Shown: one piece after another, positions 1 to 8,054 of the stretch
Position numbering within the stretch: the stretch's first letter is position 1
How the letters are laid out: each line of letters begins with the position of its first letter
Assembly: GCF_014649035.1 (NCBI RefSeq)
Contig: NZ_BMSG01000053.1
Span: forward strand, 1-32,032
Direction: 5' to 3'
From: Streptomyces sindenensis
GTDB taxonomy: Bacteria; Actinomycetota; Actinomycetes; Streptomycetales; Streptomycetaceae
DNA length: 32,032 nucleotides
Notes under the pieces: generated by a model
Databases searched by the model: none
Seen by the model: the letters and a program-made list of their open reading frames with translations, nothing else
Told to the model about the DNA's origin: nothing
Program-made: the position numbers and the translations under genes

Positions 1-300
1 CCGCATGACGTCAATCGCCAAAGCTGTCCTCACACTGGAGCGGCAACGCTGAAGAAGCTCATTGAGAAAACTGCTGCTAACACAGGCATCATTTCCGGAC
101 ACTTCGGCACAAACTACGGTGCTGCCCACGCCGCCCCCAAACTCAGCGGCATTGCGCATACCCACGGAACCCCCACGGTCAACATCGACTACCGGGGCGC
201 GGTCCCGAATCCGGACACCCAGCACATCGGCGGAACCCTGTTCGGCGCCAACAAGGCCAGCTGCGACACCGCGCCGGTGACCCAGGCCCAGGGCGACACG
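1..300 (+). CDS. Partial unrecognised protein, C-terminal part, cut by the window edge
   Basis: The frame starting at base 1 is open from the window edge. From about base 130 to 300 its third codon positions are almost all G or C, as expected for a real Streptomyces gene. The first 100 bases are clearly less GC-rich. Recognisable stretches include GIISGHFGTNYGAAH and GGTLFGANKASCDT. I do not recognise the family. The frame stays open to base 606, but past about 300 the sequence reads like scrambled Arg/Ser-rich noise overlapping the broken AraC gene on the other strand, so the natural end was probably lost. Function is unknown. Confidence 0.3.
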
Positions 301-489
301 CCGGTTCTGCGATCGAGATCGGCGAGGTCCCGCATATGCAGAGCCGGCAGGCGGCCCCTGACGCACGCTGCTTCCTCGGCGGGCCTCGTCCTCGCCGCCT
401 GGAACGCCTCCGGATCTCGACCTACTGACAGCGCATCGAGCGAGCCCCTGAACCCGTGCCCGCACTGCTCAGCAGGCATAGCGGGACAC

Positions 490-1052
490 CGTTGCTGGCT
501 GGTCGGCGGCATGTTGGCGAACCCGGCACCGTGCGCCGCCTCGGTCAGCGAGCCGTCTGCGGCGACGAGTTCCGTCGCCCGCTGGAGCCGCCGCCACAGG
601 ACGTAAGGTCGGAACGGCAGCCCCAGCTGGGAACGGAACAGATGGGTGAGCCGGGTCTCGGACAGACCGGCGACGCGCGCCGCCTCGCCCAGGCACGCTT
701 GTCCCGCGGCAAGTTGTCCGGGCAGCGTCCGCAGCACCCGGGCCAGCCCGCAGTGGCGGTCCGCTCTTCCCGGCGTGGGCTCGTCGCCCACTGACGCGTC
801 GAGGTCCCGCTCCACGGCATGCACGACGAGAGCCGGATCGTCCGGCATCTGATCCTGAATCAACGACTCACCGGCACGCACCCACGCCCCGGGGCCGCCC
901 TCGGCGGTCAGGCAGGCCAGCCACTGCCCGACCCGTGACCCAGGGACATACTGGATCAGTACACCCTCGGGGACACCGGTGAACATCGCGTGCAGGCTGT
1001 CGGGGGCCACCACGACGGCCCGACACACGAACCTCCCGCCCGACGGACCCAT
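490..1052 (-). pseudogene. Broken AraC-family transcriptional regulator
   Basis: The minus strand encodes an AraC-type regulator remnant. It has an N-terminal cupin-like segment (CRAVVVAPDSLHAMFTG, then VLIQYVPGSRVGQWL). A first helix-turn-helix follows (LGEAARVAGLSETRLTHLF), then a linker and the beginning of the second one (SLTEAAHGAGFAN). In this family the motif after GFA should continue with a recognition helix such as S-x-x-H-L-x-R-x-F. Here it dissolves into MPPTSQQRCPAMP, so the second DNA-binding half and the C-terminus are lost. The frame stays open beyond both ends, but the flanks do not resemble the family. The ATG at 1052 is the best internal start; the true N-terminus may also be missing. 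It is probably non-functional. Confidence 0.55.
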
Positions 1053-1228
1053 CACCGCACATGCCGCGCCGACGCCCTGTGGAAACGCTCCAGGCGAGAC
1101 CGCCGAAGCCGACGCGTTCCGCCGCAACCGCTCCGCGCAGCGCACCTTCCGCACCAAAGTCGCGGAGGTGGGCCAACTCCGCACGTACCTCCTACCTGGC
1201 CTACGTCCCAGTCTCCAGGTGCCCATGA

Positions 1229-1870
1229 TCAACGGAGAAGCATCAGCCGGAGAAGGGACCGGTACTCGTTCAGAGTGTCCGCGGCGGCACGGAGGTCGGG
1301 GGCGGCGGCGAGTTCTTCGTCGTCCTCGTACGGTGCGCAACGCATCGCGGCCGCCAGAGTGTCCTCGTCCCAGTCCCCAGCGCGCACGGCTTCGAGAAGG
1401 GTGCGGAGGGCCACCTCGTCGCACTCACCCTCCGTGAATTCGCCCAGGGCGTCGCTCGCGTCGGCCAGCAGGTGCTCGTCGTCCCCGCGATCCGCGGCCA
1501 CCAGGCCCGGCACACCGAGGGTGCGCGACCAGTGGCTGCCGTTCCAGCGGGCCGCGCCGGTGTAGGTCGTCGCCGGGTCGTAGCGGGCGTACATGCCCGG
1601 CAGGGTGGTCAGTCCCAGGGCCGTCGTCACCGTGTCCTGCTGCAGGGGCTCTTGACGTTCGTCGTGGTCGATCACCACGAGGACGGGTTCGCTCTCGCTG
1701 ACGTCGAGCACAAGGGAGCTGCCTCCGTGGTCGTCGTACTCCAGCGTCGCGGGCCCGGAGCCACCTCGCAGCGTCAGGCCAACCGCGCGGTAGACAGCTG
1801 CCGAGAAAGCGACAGCCGCAACGAGGACCGAGGGAGAGGGAACCCGGGACCAGTCATGACGTGCGTTCAT
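1229..1870 (-). CDS. Unrecognised acidic protein, 213 aa
   Basis: This is a minus-strand gene with good codon bias. The product is acidic, with clusters such as YDDHGGSSLVLDVSE, VVIDHDERQEP and CAPYEDDEELAAA. It has a central W-N-G-S-H-W-S-R stretch and an alpha-helical C-terminus. It has no signal peptide or membrane segment, so it is probably cytoplasmic. The start is uncertain. The ATG at 1870 gives an N-terminus MNARHDWSRVPSPS. A GTG at 1948 would add 26 residues and sits directly after the TGA of the gene fragment upstream (TGAGTG) behind a GGGGTGA sequence, which suggests former translational coupling. The family is not recognised. Confidence 0.65.
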   Translation of the reverse strand: MNARHDWSRVPSPSVLVAAVAFSAAVYRAVGLTLRGGSGPATLEYDDHGGSSLVLDVSESEPVLVVIDHDERQEPLQQDTVTTALGLTTLPGMYARYDPATTYTGAARWNGSHWSRTLGVPGLVAADRGDDEHLLADASDALGEFTEGECDEVALRTLLEAVRAGDWDEDTLAAAMRCAPYEDDEELAAAPDLRAAADTLNEYRSLLRLMLLR

Positions 1871-1948
1871 GACGATCACTCTGCCATCCACCACTGACAG
1901 CGAGGCATCCGGAACCGGTCCGCCCTGCCTCGAGAACCCCGCCAACAC

Positions 1949-2044
1949 TCACCCCAAGGGAACCATCAGCAAACTGACGGGCCACTCCTGCTTTTCGATC
2001 ACGGCGAGCAGCGCCGCGCCGGGCCCGTCGACCCTCTTGTCGAA
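1949..2044 (-). pseudogene. C-terminal tail (31 codons) of an interrupted gene
   Basis: This short minus-strand reading frame has 28 of 31 third positions G or C and ends in TGA immediately before the GTG at 1948. It reads FDKRVDGPGAALLAVIEKQE followed by a hydrophobic end (WPVSLLMVPLG). It begins exactly where the transposase homology of the neighbouring IS5 relic stops, so it looks like the tail of a gene whose front was separated. A plus-strand gene body that ends against an IS5 transposase tail near 27015 is a candidate for the missing front (see findings). The family is not recognised. Confidence 0.4.
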
Positions 2045-2048
2045 TGGG

Positions 2049-2214
2049 CCACGTGCAGCCCGACGGGGCCACGAACACGATCGCCGCCACCACCTCCCGG
2101 TCGCCATGCCGACGCCGATGCCCTCCACCCCCTGAGGCCGCGACGGTGCCTCTGCACCACCCGCTGGAACAGCTTCCACAGCTCATCCGGCGCCAGCCGC
2201 TCCATAACGCCCAC
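2049..2214 (-). mobile_element. IS5-family transposase relic, N-terminal part
   Basis: Three reading frames in succession on the minus strand spell the beginning of an IS5-type transposase. They are MERLAPDELWKLFQRVVQ, then EAPSRPQG, then GGGHRRRHGDREVVAAIVF followed by VAPSGCTW. In intact Streptomyces IS5-group transposases these segments are contiguous, and the next part is a Q-L-P-P-type linker to the catalytic core. Here the homology stops after CTW near 2050 and another gene's tail begins. At least two frameshifts make it inactive. Terminal inverted repeats were not found. Confidence 0.6.
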
Positions 2215-2225
2215 GCCCTGAGCGC

Positions 2226-2693
2226 CTACGACTCGCTCGAGCAGATCGCCTCGACCCAGGTCGCCCGGAGGTCACGGCAGACAAAGGTGAGGCTGCCGTC
2301 CCAGCAGGCGATCTCGTGGCTGCAGCCGTACCTGTGCGGCAGGATCTCGTCGAGAATTACAGTCCCGAGGTCCGTTCCCCGGCCCTCGTCGACGCGATCG
2401 ATGACGAAGCCGGACACTCCCGCGTAGCGGATCAGCAGGTCTTGGTCGTGCTTCCAGCAGTTGTGCCGGAACTCGGCCGCCATCTCCTCGCCGCCGACAC
2501 CTCGGACGGCCCGAAGCGTCAGGTCCTTCACACATCGCCTGCTGCGGAAGTCGTAGTGGTCCGCGTCCGTGGCGAAAGCCCGCGCACCCGGCGGCAGGTC
2601 ACCGGAGATCGAGGGCAGGTGGCTCAGGTAGCGAGACGGGTCCAAGACCCCTGACAGGTCACCGACCCGTGCATCGAGATTGACGTACTCCAT
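2226..2693 (-). CDS. Unrecognised cytoplasmic protein, 155 aa
   Basis: This is an intact minus-strand gene starting with ATG at 2693 behind a GAGGGGGG ribosome site. Notable segments are MEYVNLDARVGDLSGVLDP, ARAFATDADHYDFRSRRC, FRHNCWKHDQDLLIRYAG and ILPHRYGCSHEIACWDGSL. It has four cysteines and many aromatic residues, with no signal peptide or membrane helix. It ends 11 bases before the start of the IS5 relic, so its downstream neighbourhood has been altered. It resembles the small conserved hypothetical proteins common in Streptomyces. I cannot assign a family or function. Confidence 0.7.
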   Translation of the reverse strand: MEYVNLDARVGDLSGVLDPSRYLSHLPSISGDLPPGARAFATDADHYDFRSRRCVKDLTLRAVRGVGGEEMAAEFRHNCWKHDQDLLIRYAGVSGFVIDRVDEGRGTDLGTVILDEILPHRYGCSHEIACWDGSLTFVCRDLRATWVEAICSSES

Positions 2694-2885
2694 CGGCCTT
2701 GGCCCCCCTCACCACTTCCCACTGGCCGCCGAATCGTCGCACAGACCCGCCAGATGAGATGACGCCTCAGCGGAACCGCTGCCGTTCGCCGGCCGGCCGA
2801 TGACGGCGGCAGCTTGATCGTCGCTGACGCCGCTGCCGGTCCCTGAGCGAAGAGACATTTTCGCGACGGGCTCTGTCCGGAAGGT

Positions 2886-5207
2886 TCAGGCTTCTGCCGG
2901 CGTCCGGGGGCCGATGGCCGCGGCGATCTGTACGCGGGAGGTGACGCCCAACTTGGTGAGGATGTGCTCGACGTGGGTGTCGGCGGTGCGTTTGGAGATG
3001 TAGAGGCGTTCGGCGATCTGACGGTTGGTGAGCCCTTCGATGACCAGGCCGGCGACTTCACGTTCGCGTGGGGTGAGAGGGCCCAGGGGGCTGCCGTCGT
3101 CTGCCGCGGAGGACGGGCAGGACTCGATGGCGTGAGCGCTCCCGCAGGCGATTTCGACGAGCTTCGCCGCCGTGAGGCGGCCTCCGTGCGAGTACGCCTG
3201 GGTGAAGCGCTCGGCGCCCAGACTGAGCATCAGGGTGCTCTCGGTTTCCGTGTGCAGTCTCTGCAGCGCCCGCACCCCCCACAGAGCGGTGCCGACCTGG
3301 CGCCACAGCGTCGCGGCGCCCCCGAGCAGAGTTGCAGCGTACTCGTGTTCCTGTTCGCCGCAGGCGGCCCAGGAAAGGAACTCGACCGTGGCGGCCAGGC
3401 TCATGGTCTCGCCCTGGGCAAGGGCGGAGGGCAGCACTCTGCGCCCCAGCTCGCGGCTCTCAGCTGGTTTGCCGTCTGCCCACAGTGCCAGTACCCGTGC
3501 AATCGTCAAGTAGTTGCGGGCCCATCGCTCATGGGGCAGGTGCGCCAGGTCCTGCATGCACGCCTCTACCTCCCGCAGTGCCCTCGCCGGGTCGCCGTGG
3601 GCGGCGTGGTACACCGTGGTGTTGATGTAGCTGGCCGCCAGGGGGAACAGGTCATCCGATGCCCTCAGGAGCCGACGGGACTTCTCGTACGACGCCAGCG
3701 TGCTCGCGATGTCCCGGCTCCACATGAGCATTTCGTAGGTCTCGACGTACAGGGCACGGGCGCGCAGGAAGCCGTCGTCCAGGTACTCGGCCACGGCCCG
3801 GCAGTGCCGCACTGTCTCCCCCGCTCCCCGGTCGGCTTGGAGCAGCCCGTAGTAAGAACCGTAAAACAGGGCGATGCCCTGCTCGAAGGTCGGCTCCGGC
3901 GCGGCCGCCAGGGCTTTGTCGATCCAGCGCCGTGCCTCGGTCAGTCGGCTCTTGCCCAGCCAGAGCCCCCACAGGCCGTTCACCAGCCGGAGTGCGGCCT
4001 CACCTCCGGGGTGGGCGATGGCGAAGTCCATGGCGACCCGGAAGTTGTCGAAGTCGGCGGCGAGTCGATCCCCCCACGCGACCTGCTGGTCGCCCATCCA
4101 CTGCTCGCCCGCCTGCCGGGCCATGCGCAGGAAGAATTCCTGGTGGCGGTGTGCGTACTCCTTGGTGCGGCCGCTGTGTTCCAGTTGCTCGGCGCCGTAC
4201 TCACGGATCGTGTCGAGCATTCGGTAGCGGTACTCGGTGGCGACGCCGTCCACGCGCTGCACCACCGACTTGTCCACCAGGGCGCCCAGCAGATCCAGCA
4301 CGTCCAAGCCTGCCAGCTCGTTGCCGGCACCTACTTCCTCGGCAGCCGCGAGGGTGAAGCCGCCTGCGAACACCGAGAGCCGTGCCCACAGTTCCCGCTC
4401 CGGTGCCGAGCACAGGTCGTGGCTCCACTCGATCGTGGTCCGCAAGGTGTGGTGACGGGCCTGGGCCGTGCGCACTCCGGCCAGAAGCCTGAACCGGTCG
4501 TCGAGGCGGCCGAGGATCTGTTCCAGCGGCATGGTCCTCAATCGCACGGCTGCCAGTTCGATGGCCAGCGGGATGCCGTCGAGGCGGCGGCACAGCGCGA
4601 TCGCGTCGGAGCGGTTGTCGTCGTTCAGTTCGAAGGGCGGCAGGGCTGCCTTCGCCCGGGCGACGAACAGTGCCAGGGCGTCGTTGCTGTGTTCGTCGGC
4701 GTCCGCTTCCGGGCTGGGCATCGGCGGGATCGGCAGGACGCATTCGCCGGGCAGGGCCACGGGCTGCCTGCTGGTCAGCAGGAACGTGAGTCCTGGGGTG
4801 TGGCTGAGGAGGATGTCGACGAACATGGCCATCGCGTCCACCAGATGTTCGCAGGTGTCCAGCACCAGCAGTGCTTGCTTGTCCGCGAAATGGTCGATCA
4901 GCTGGTCCATCGACTCCTTCGATGCGATCTCGGGCAGGCCGACGGCGGTAGCCACCGTATGAGGAAGGAACTCGGGGTCACGAAGGCCGCTCAGCTCGGC
5001 GATGCTCACACCGTCCGGAAAGTCGACCGCCATCTGGTGAGCGGCCCGTACCGCGACCCTGCTCTTACCGACCCCACCGAGGCCTGTGAGCGTAACCACG
5101 CGCGCCTGCGTCAGTGCCTTACGGACGGCCTCCAGCTCGGCCGCCCTGCCGATGAACCCGGTGCTCTCGTTCCGAGCACCGGGCCGGGCCCATGTCCACT
5201 GAGTCAC
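2886..5207 (-). CDS. LAL-type transcriptional regulator (NB-ARC-like ATPase plus LuxR DNA-binding domain)
   Basis: This 773-aa regulator has an N-terminal NTPase module. It includes an F-I-G-R-x-x-E-L entry motif near residue 18, Walker A GLGGVGKS at 42-49, Walker B LLVLD at 113-117, and the LTSRQP and RLDGIPLAIELAA motifs of AAA/NB-ARC signalling ATPases. A long helical TPR-like region follows. The C-terminus is a LuxR helix-turn-helix (LTPREREVAGLVIEGLTNRQ onward, residues 711-770). The GTG at 5207 is preferred because GGGAGGAT lies just upstream; the frame extends further but with no comparable site. Such proteins hydrolyse ATP and activate transcription, often of secondary-metabolite or catabolic genes. 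It is divergent from the ligase-like gene at 5594, which is a plausible target. It seems intact. Confidence 0.9.
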   Translation of the reverse strand: MTQWTWARPGARNESTGFIGRAAELEAVRKALTQARVVTLTGLGGVGKSRVAVRAAHQMAVDFPDGVSIAELSGLRDPEFLPHTVATAVGLPEIASKESMDQLIDHFADKQALLVLDTCEHLVDAMAMFVDILLSHTPGLTFLLTSRQPVALPGECVLPIPPMPSPEADADEHSNDALALFVARAKAALPPFELNDDNRSDAIALCRRLDGIPLAIELAAVRLRTMPLEQILGRLDDRFRLLAGVRTAQARHHTLRTTIEWSHDLCSAPERELWARLSVFAGGFTLAAAEEVGAGNELAGLDVLDLLGALVDKSVVQRVDGVATEYRYRMLDTIREYGAEQLEHSGRTKEYAHRHQEFFLRMARQAGEQWMGDQQVAWGDRLAADFDNFRVAMDFAIAHPGGEAALRLVNGLWGLWLGKSRLTEARRWIDKALAAAPEPTFEQGIALFYGSYYGLLQADRGAGETVRHCRAVAEYLDDGFLRARALYVETYEMLMWSRDIASTLASYEKSRRLLRASDDLFPLAASYINTTVYHAAHGDPARALREVEACMQDLAHLPHERWARNYLTIARVLALWADGKPAESRELGRRVLPSALAQGETMSLAATVEFLSWAACGEQEHEYAATLLGGAATLWRQVGTALWGVRALQRLHTETESTLMLSLGAERFTQAYSHGGRLTAAKLVEIACGSAHAIESCPSSAADDGSPLGPLTPREREVAGLVIEGLTNRQIAERLYISKRTADTHVEHILTKLGVTSRVQIAAAIGPRTPAEA

Positions 5208-5467
5208 AGCATCCTCCCTCTGCGTCACCGCGACCCTCTCATGTCCCCGGCTGACGACGTACCCGAGTTCGCATCCGAGGATCGCGTCCGGGCAAACCGA
5301 GGGCGTAGGCCACAGTCGTCGACAGCCTCTGCCGACACGCGAGTTCAACGAGGATCCCTCGGCGCAGGCAACGTATACGTGCACGGAGACGGAGCCCGCC
5401 AGGTACGCATACGGGCACGTACATGACGCCGACCGTACGTATCCGCTCCGCCAGGGGTACGGATCTT

Positions 5468-5491
5468 GGGCCCCACTGGCACGTGGGGCCC
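5468..5491. promoter_or_regulatory. Inverted repeat in the divergent intergenic region, possible operator
   Basis: Between the LAL gene and the ligase-like gene (5208-5593) there is a perfect 9-bp inverted repeat, GGGCCCCAC and GTGGGGCCC, separated by six bases. A second palindrome, ACGTATACGT, lies near 5370. Both lie between two divergent starts, where an operator would be expected. It could instead form an RNA hairpin in the leader of the plus-strand gene. I see no convincing -35/-10 pair in this 386-bp stretch. Confidence 0.35.
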
Positions 5492-5593
5492 CTGCGCACG
5501 GGGCAGAGTCGTTCTTGCACCGAACGAAGAGGGCAGGCGCCACCCGCTGTCGAGCAGGAACTTCGTAAGCCCCCGGTATGGAAGCGGATCCAC

Positions 5594-6337
5594 GTGAGCA
5601 ACCTCGCCACCGCCCTGGTGGAAACAGCCCAGCGATACCCGCAGGACCTGGCCGTGCAAGGCGCGGGCAGATTCCTGACGTATGCCGAACTGGATGAATT
5701 CAGTGCCCGTGCCGCCGGCGGACTCCTCGCCCATGGAGTGGTCCCTGGTGACCGGGTGGGGCTGCGACTGCCCTACTCCCCCGCTTTCACCGTGCTCTTC
5801 TTCGGCGCGCTGCGCACCGGGGCGATCACCGTGCCGTTGTCCCCCATGGGCCGGTCGCTCGCCGTACCGCCCCGCCATGACGCCTGCGGAACGCGGCTTG
5901 TCTTCACCGCGCCCGACCCGGCAACGGCCCAGGAAGCGAGGGGGAGCGACACAACGCTCGTCCCCGTCGGATCCGACTTCCTCGACCAGATGACGTTCTG
6001 GCCTCAGCACACGTCGGTGACCGATCGTGGTGATCACGACCCGGCAGCCATGGTCCGAACCGAAGGCACCGCGCGCTCCGCCCTGAGCATCACATTCAGC
6101 CACCGCGCTCTACGCGAGGCCGCCCTGACCGCCAGGGCACCTGTCGGCGGAACAGCCATGAACAACGAACGCCTGTGCGCGTCGTTTCCCTCCGCCGGAC
6201 CGGCCTACGGCCTCACAGCGCTGATGCAGAGCGGAGCATGTCTGTCCGCCCGAGGAGGGCGCGCTGCGGTGTCACCCGGCCGGCGCGGGGAGATGGCCGC
6301 TCTCTGCCTTGCGACAGGACCGGGAGAAAGGCGTTGA
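5594..6337 (+). CDS. Truncated acyl-CoA ligase-like (ANL superfamily) protein, 247 aa
   Basis: The N-terminal two thirds match the start of acyl-CoA ligases: SNLATALVETAQRYPQDLAV, FLTYAELDEFSARAAGGLLA, HGVVPGDRVGLRLPYSPAF and FGALRTGAITVPLSP. Family members are about 500-600 residues, so this covers only the first half. Where the ATP-binding P-loop (S/T-S-G-T-T-G-x-P-K-G) should be, around residue 155, the sequence is VRTEGTARSALSITFSHRAL, lacking the Gly-rich loop and the lysine. The distal frame keeps good codon bias. GTG 5594 has GGAAG upstream. The protein cannot be a normal ligase: either a decayed gene or a repurposed fragment. Its TGA overlaps the next gene's TTG. Confidence 0.55.
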   Translation: MSNLATALVETAQRYPQDLAVQGAGRFLTYAELDEFSARAAGGLLAHGVVPGDRVGLRLPYSPAFTVLFFGALRTGAITVPLSPMGRSLAVPPRHDACGTRLVFTAPDPATAQEARGSDTTLVPVGSDFLDQMTFWPQHTSVTDRGDHDPAAMVRTEGTARSALSITFSHRALREAALTARAPVGGTAMNNERLCASFPSAGPAYGLTALMQSGACLSARGGRAAVSPGRRGEMAALCLATGPGERR

Positions 6338-6582
6338 CCAGGTGGCGGGAGATCCTGGCCGCGCTCACGGACGACACTCTGGATGACGCCGAGCGTGGGG
6401 CCGTCTTGGCCTGGGCAGCGGTCCGGCTCGCCAGCGACCGTGGCGCGGCCGGGCACCGGCCCACGATTGAGGAGGTCATGGCCCTGGCCTGTGAGGAACT
6501 CGCCGTCAACATCGATACCGGGCAGGCCCGGGCCGCCCTCGACGACTGGGAACGCGCCGATGGGGAGCGCAAGTTCACCTGA
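6334..6582 (+). CDS. Small helical protein (82 aa) overlapping the ligase-like gene
   Basis: The TTG at 6334 shares four bases (TTGA) with the stop codon of the upstream gene, and GGGAGAAAGG precedes it. This is a typical translational-coupling arrangement in Streptomyces. The product is predicted to be almost entirely helical and acidic, with segments RWREILAALTDDTLDDAE, GAVLAWAAVRLASDRG, TIEEVMALACEELAVNID and ARAALDDWERADGE. It lacks the D-S-L motif of acyl carrier proteins. I do not recognise the family. The start choice is an inference, since the frame is open further upstream but there overlaps the ligase-like coding frame. Confidence 0.45.
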   Translation: MTRWREILAALTDDTLDDAERGAVLAWAAVRLASDRGAAGHRPTIEEVMALACEELAVNIDTGQARAALDDWERADGERKFT

Positions 6583-7001
6583 CGGCCCGGAACCTGACAC
6601 AGCCGGGACGGGCGGGGCGCAGGATCAGGCGGGGCCCGACGACCGTGCGCTCACAGACTCCTGCGGCGGCCTGAGTGCCAAAACTCCACCTCGCGAGCGG
6701 GTCGCTGTCCATGTCCTCCGGCCTTGCGCGTCCCCGCAACCGGACAGGCGATGCTCCGGCCGACGGGGCCGTCATGGCCGGCTTGAGTCGTAGCCCTTGC
6801 CGCCCGGCCCGGCCCGGGTACCTGGAACGCTGCCAGTCGTGGTGTCGCCGCCGTCGCGGGCCGGCGGCGAAGCCGTTCATCTCGCGACCTGCGCTGACCA
6901 AAGATGCAGAGCCGAGCGTCCGCGGAGGAATTCAACGGTGCTGCTCGGCTCGGGGTTGTGCTTCGGCACTTGAGCGAGTTGAAAACGCATGGGCCGGTCT
7001 G
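6583..7001. other. Intergenic stretch with no recognisable gene
   Basis: About 420 bases lie between the 82-aa gene and the end of the minus-strand MmyB-type regulator. All frames give Arg/Pro/Gly-rich noise without family motifs or a consistent third-position bias. I found no strong hairpin, tRNA or insertion element. Confidence 0.5.
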
Positions 7002-7916
7002 TCACTGGGCTGCGGTGGTGCCGGTGTCGCCGGGGAGAAGGGCGTTCGTTCGCCTCGTGTGGAGCGACTCCCGGTCCTGAGCGTTCACGGTGGTGAGATG
7101 CGCGACACGGTCGGCCGTGGCCGGGCCTGAGAGTAGGCGCAGCCCGTCCTGGGCGGAGCTGCCCGGACTCGCGGACAGGACGAGGAGCTCCATGCCCGAT
7201 TCACCCGGCAGCGCGAAGTTTTCCTGGTGAAGCTCCAGCAGTCCCACCAGTGGGTGCCGGTATACCTTGCGTCCATGAGTGCGGGCGCGTACGTCCGCGC
7301 GGGCCCACAGACGGCGGAAGCGCTCGCTGCCCATCGCCAACTCCCCGATGAGCGAGGCCAGGCGGGGGTCTTGCGGGTACTTGCCGGCCGCCAGACGCAG
7401 ATGCCCGACCACATCGAGCGTGCATGTTTCCCAGTCCGCGTAAAGGCCGTGCTCGGACTCCTCAAGGAAGATGTGCCGGGCGGTGTTCAGGCCCGGTATC
7501 GGCCTGCCGAGGAGGAGTCCGGCGAGGCGGTTCCCGGCCAGCACGTCCAAGCGATGGTTCATGATCAGTGCGGGTGCGTCGACGACCAGGTCCAGGACGC
7601 GGAGCAGCTCCGGTCGGACCCGCCCGCCCGGAGCCTTCGCCCGTCGGCGGCGCTGCCGGGCGAGTTCGTCGAGGTGCCCTCGCTCGGTCTCGTCGAGGCC
7701 GAGGACACGGGCGAGCGCGTCGAGGACCTGCTCGGAGGGCTGGGTCGCGCGGCCCTGCTCCAGGCGCACGTAGTAGTCGACGCTGACTCCGGACAGGTGC
7801 GCGACCTCTTCGCGGCGCAGCCCTTCGACCCGGCGGCGGCTGTCGGAGGGGATGCCGACGGCGGCCGGGCCGACCCGAGAGCGCCGGGTCCGCAGGAACC
7901 CCGCAAGATCGTCCAT
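7002..7916 (-). CDS. XRE-family regulator with MmyB-like ligand-binding domain
   Basis: This 304-aa protein begins LAGFLRTRRSRVGPAAVGIP. It continues with an XRE helix-turn-helix (RVEGLRREEVAHLSGVSVDY, YVRLEQGR, about residues 28-75). The C-terminal two thirds match the MmyB ligand-binding domain: LVVDAPALIMNHRLDVLAGN, WETCTLDVVGHLRLAAGKYP, FRRLWARADV and KVYRHPLVGLLELHQENFAL. Members sense small ligands and usually repress or activate a divergent oxidoreductase gene, which is the arrangement here (quinone reductase at 8055). The ATG at 7916 has GAGGGG only two bases away, and CATACT lies just upstream. A leaderless or nearly leaderless transcript is therefore possible. It appears intact. Confidence 0.85.
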   Translation of the reverse strand: MDDLAGFLRTRRSRVGPAAVGIPSDSRRRVEGLRREEVAHLSGVSVDYYVRLEQGRATQPSEQVLDALARVLGLDETERGHLDELARQRRRRAKAPGGRVRPELLRVLDLVVDAPALIMNHRLDVLAGNRLAGLLLGRPIPGLNTARHIFLEESEHGLYADWETCTLDVVGHLRLAAGKYPQDPRLASLIGELAMGSERFRRLWARADVRARTHGRKVYRHPLVGLLELHQENFALPGESGMELLVLSASPGSSAQDGLRLLSGPATADRVAHLTTVNAQDRESLHTRRTNALLPGDTGTTAAQ

Positions 7917-7997
7917 CCCCTCAGTATGGCGGCGTCGAAGCAGGGGAGGGTGGCCCTGCCATTACCAGGAAGCGCGGTCCGACGGAACAGGAGCCCC

Positions 7998-8026
7998 TGA
8001 ACACCGCGCGCTGCGGCGCTCAGGAT
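7998..8026 (+). promoter_or_regulatory. Possible promoter of the quinone reductase gene
   Basis: TGAACA (7998-8003) and CAGGAT (8021-8026) are separated by 17 bases and resemble -35 and -10 elements of the principal sigma factor. CAGGAT is close to the TAGGAT form frequent in Streptomyces. They lie upstream of the AAGGAG site and ATG at 8055, in the 138-bp region shared with the divergent regulator, which may bind here. The match to the -35 consensus is only partial. Confidence 0.35.
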
Positions 8027-8054
8027 GGAAGGCATCCGATCTCAAGGAGTTCCC

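Noticed and set aside
2964..5426. 820-codon open frame on the plus strand opposite the LAL regulator
   Set aside because: It is the mirror of a GC-rich gene: no family motifs, His/Gln/Val-rich composition, and the minus strand has clear ATPase and LuxR motifs.
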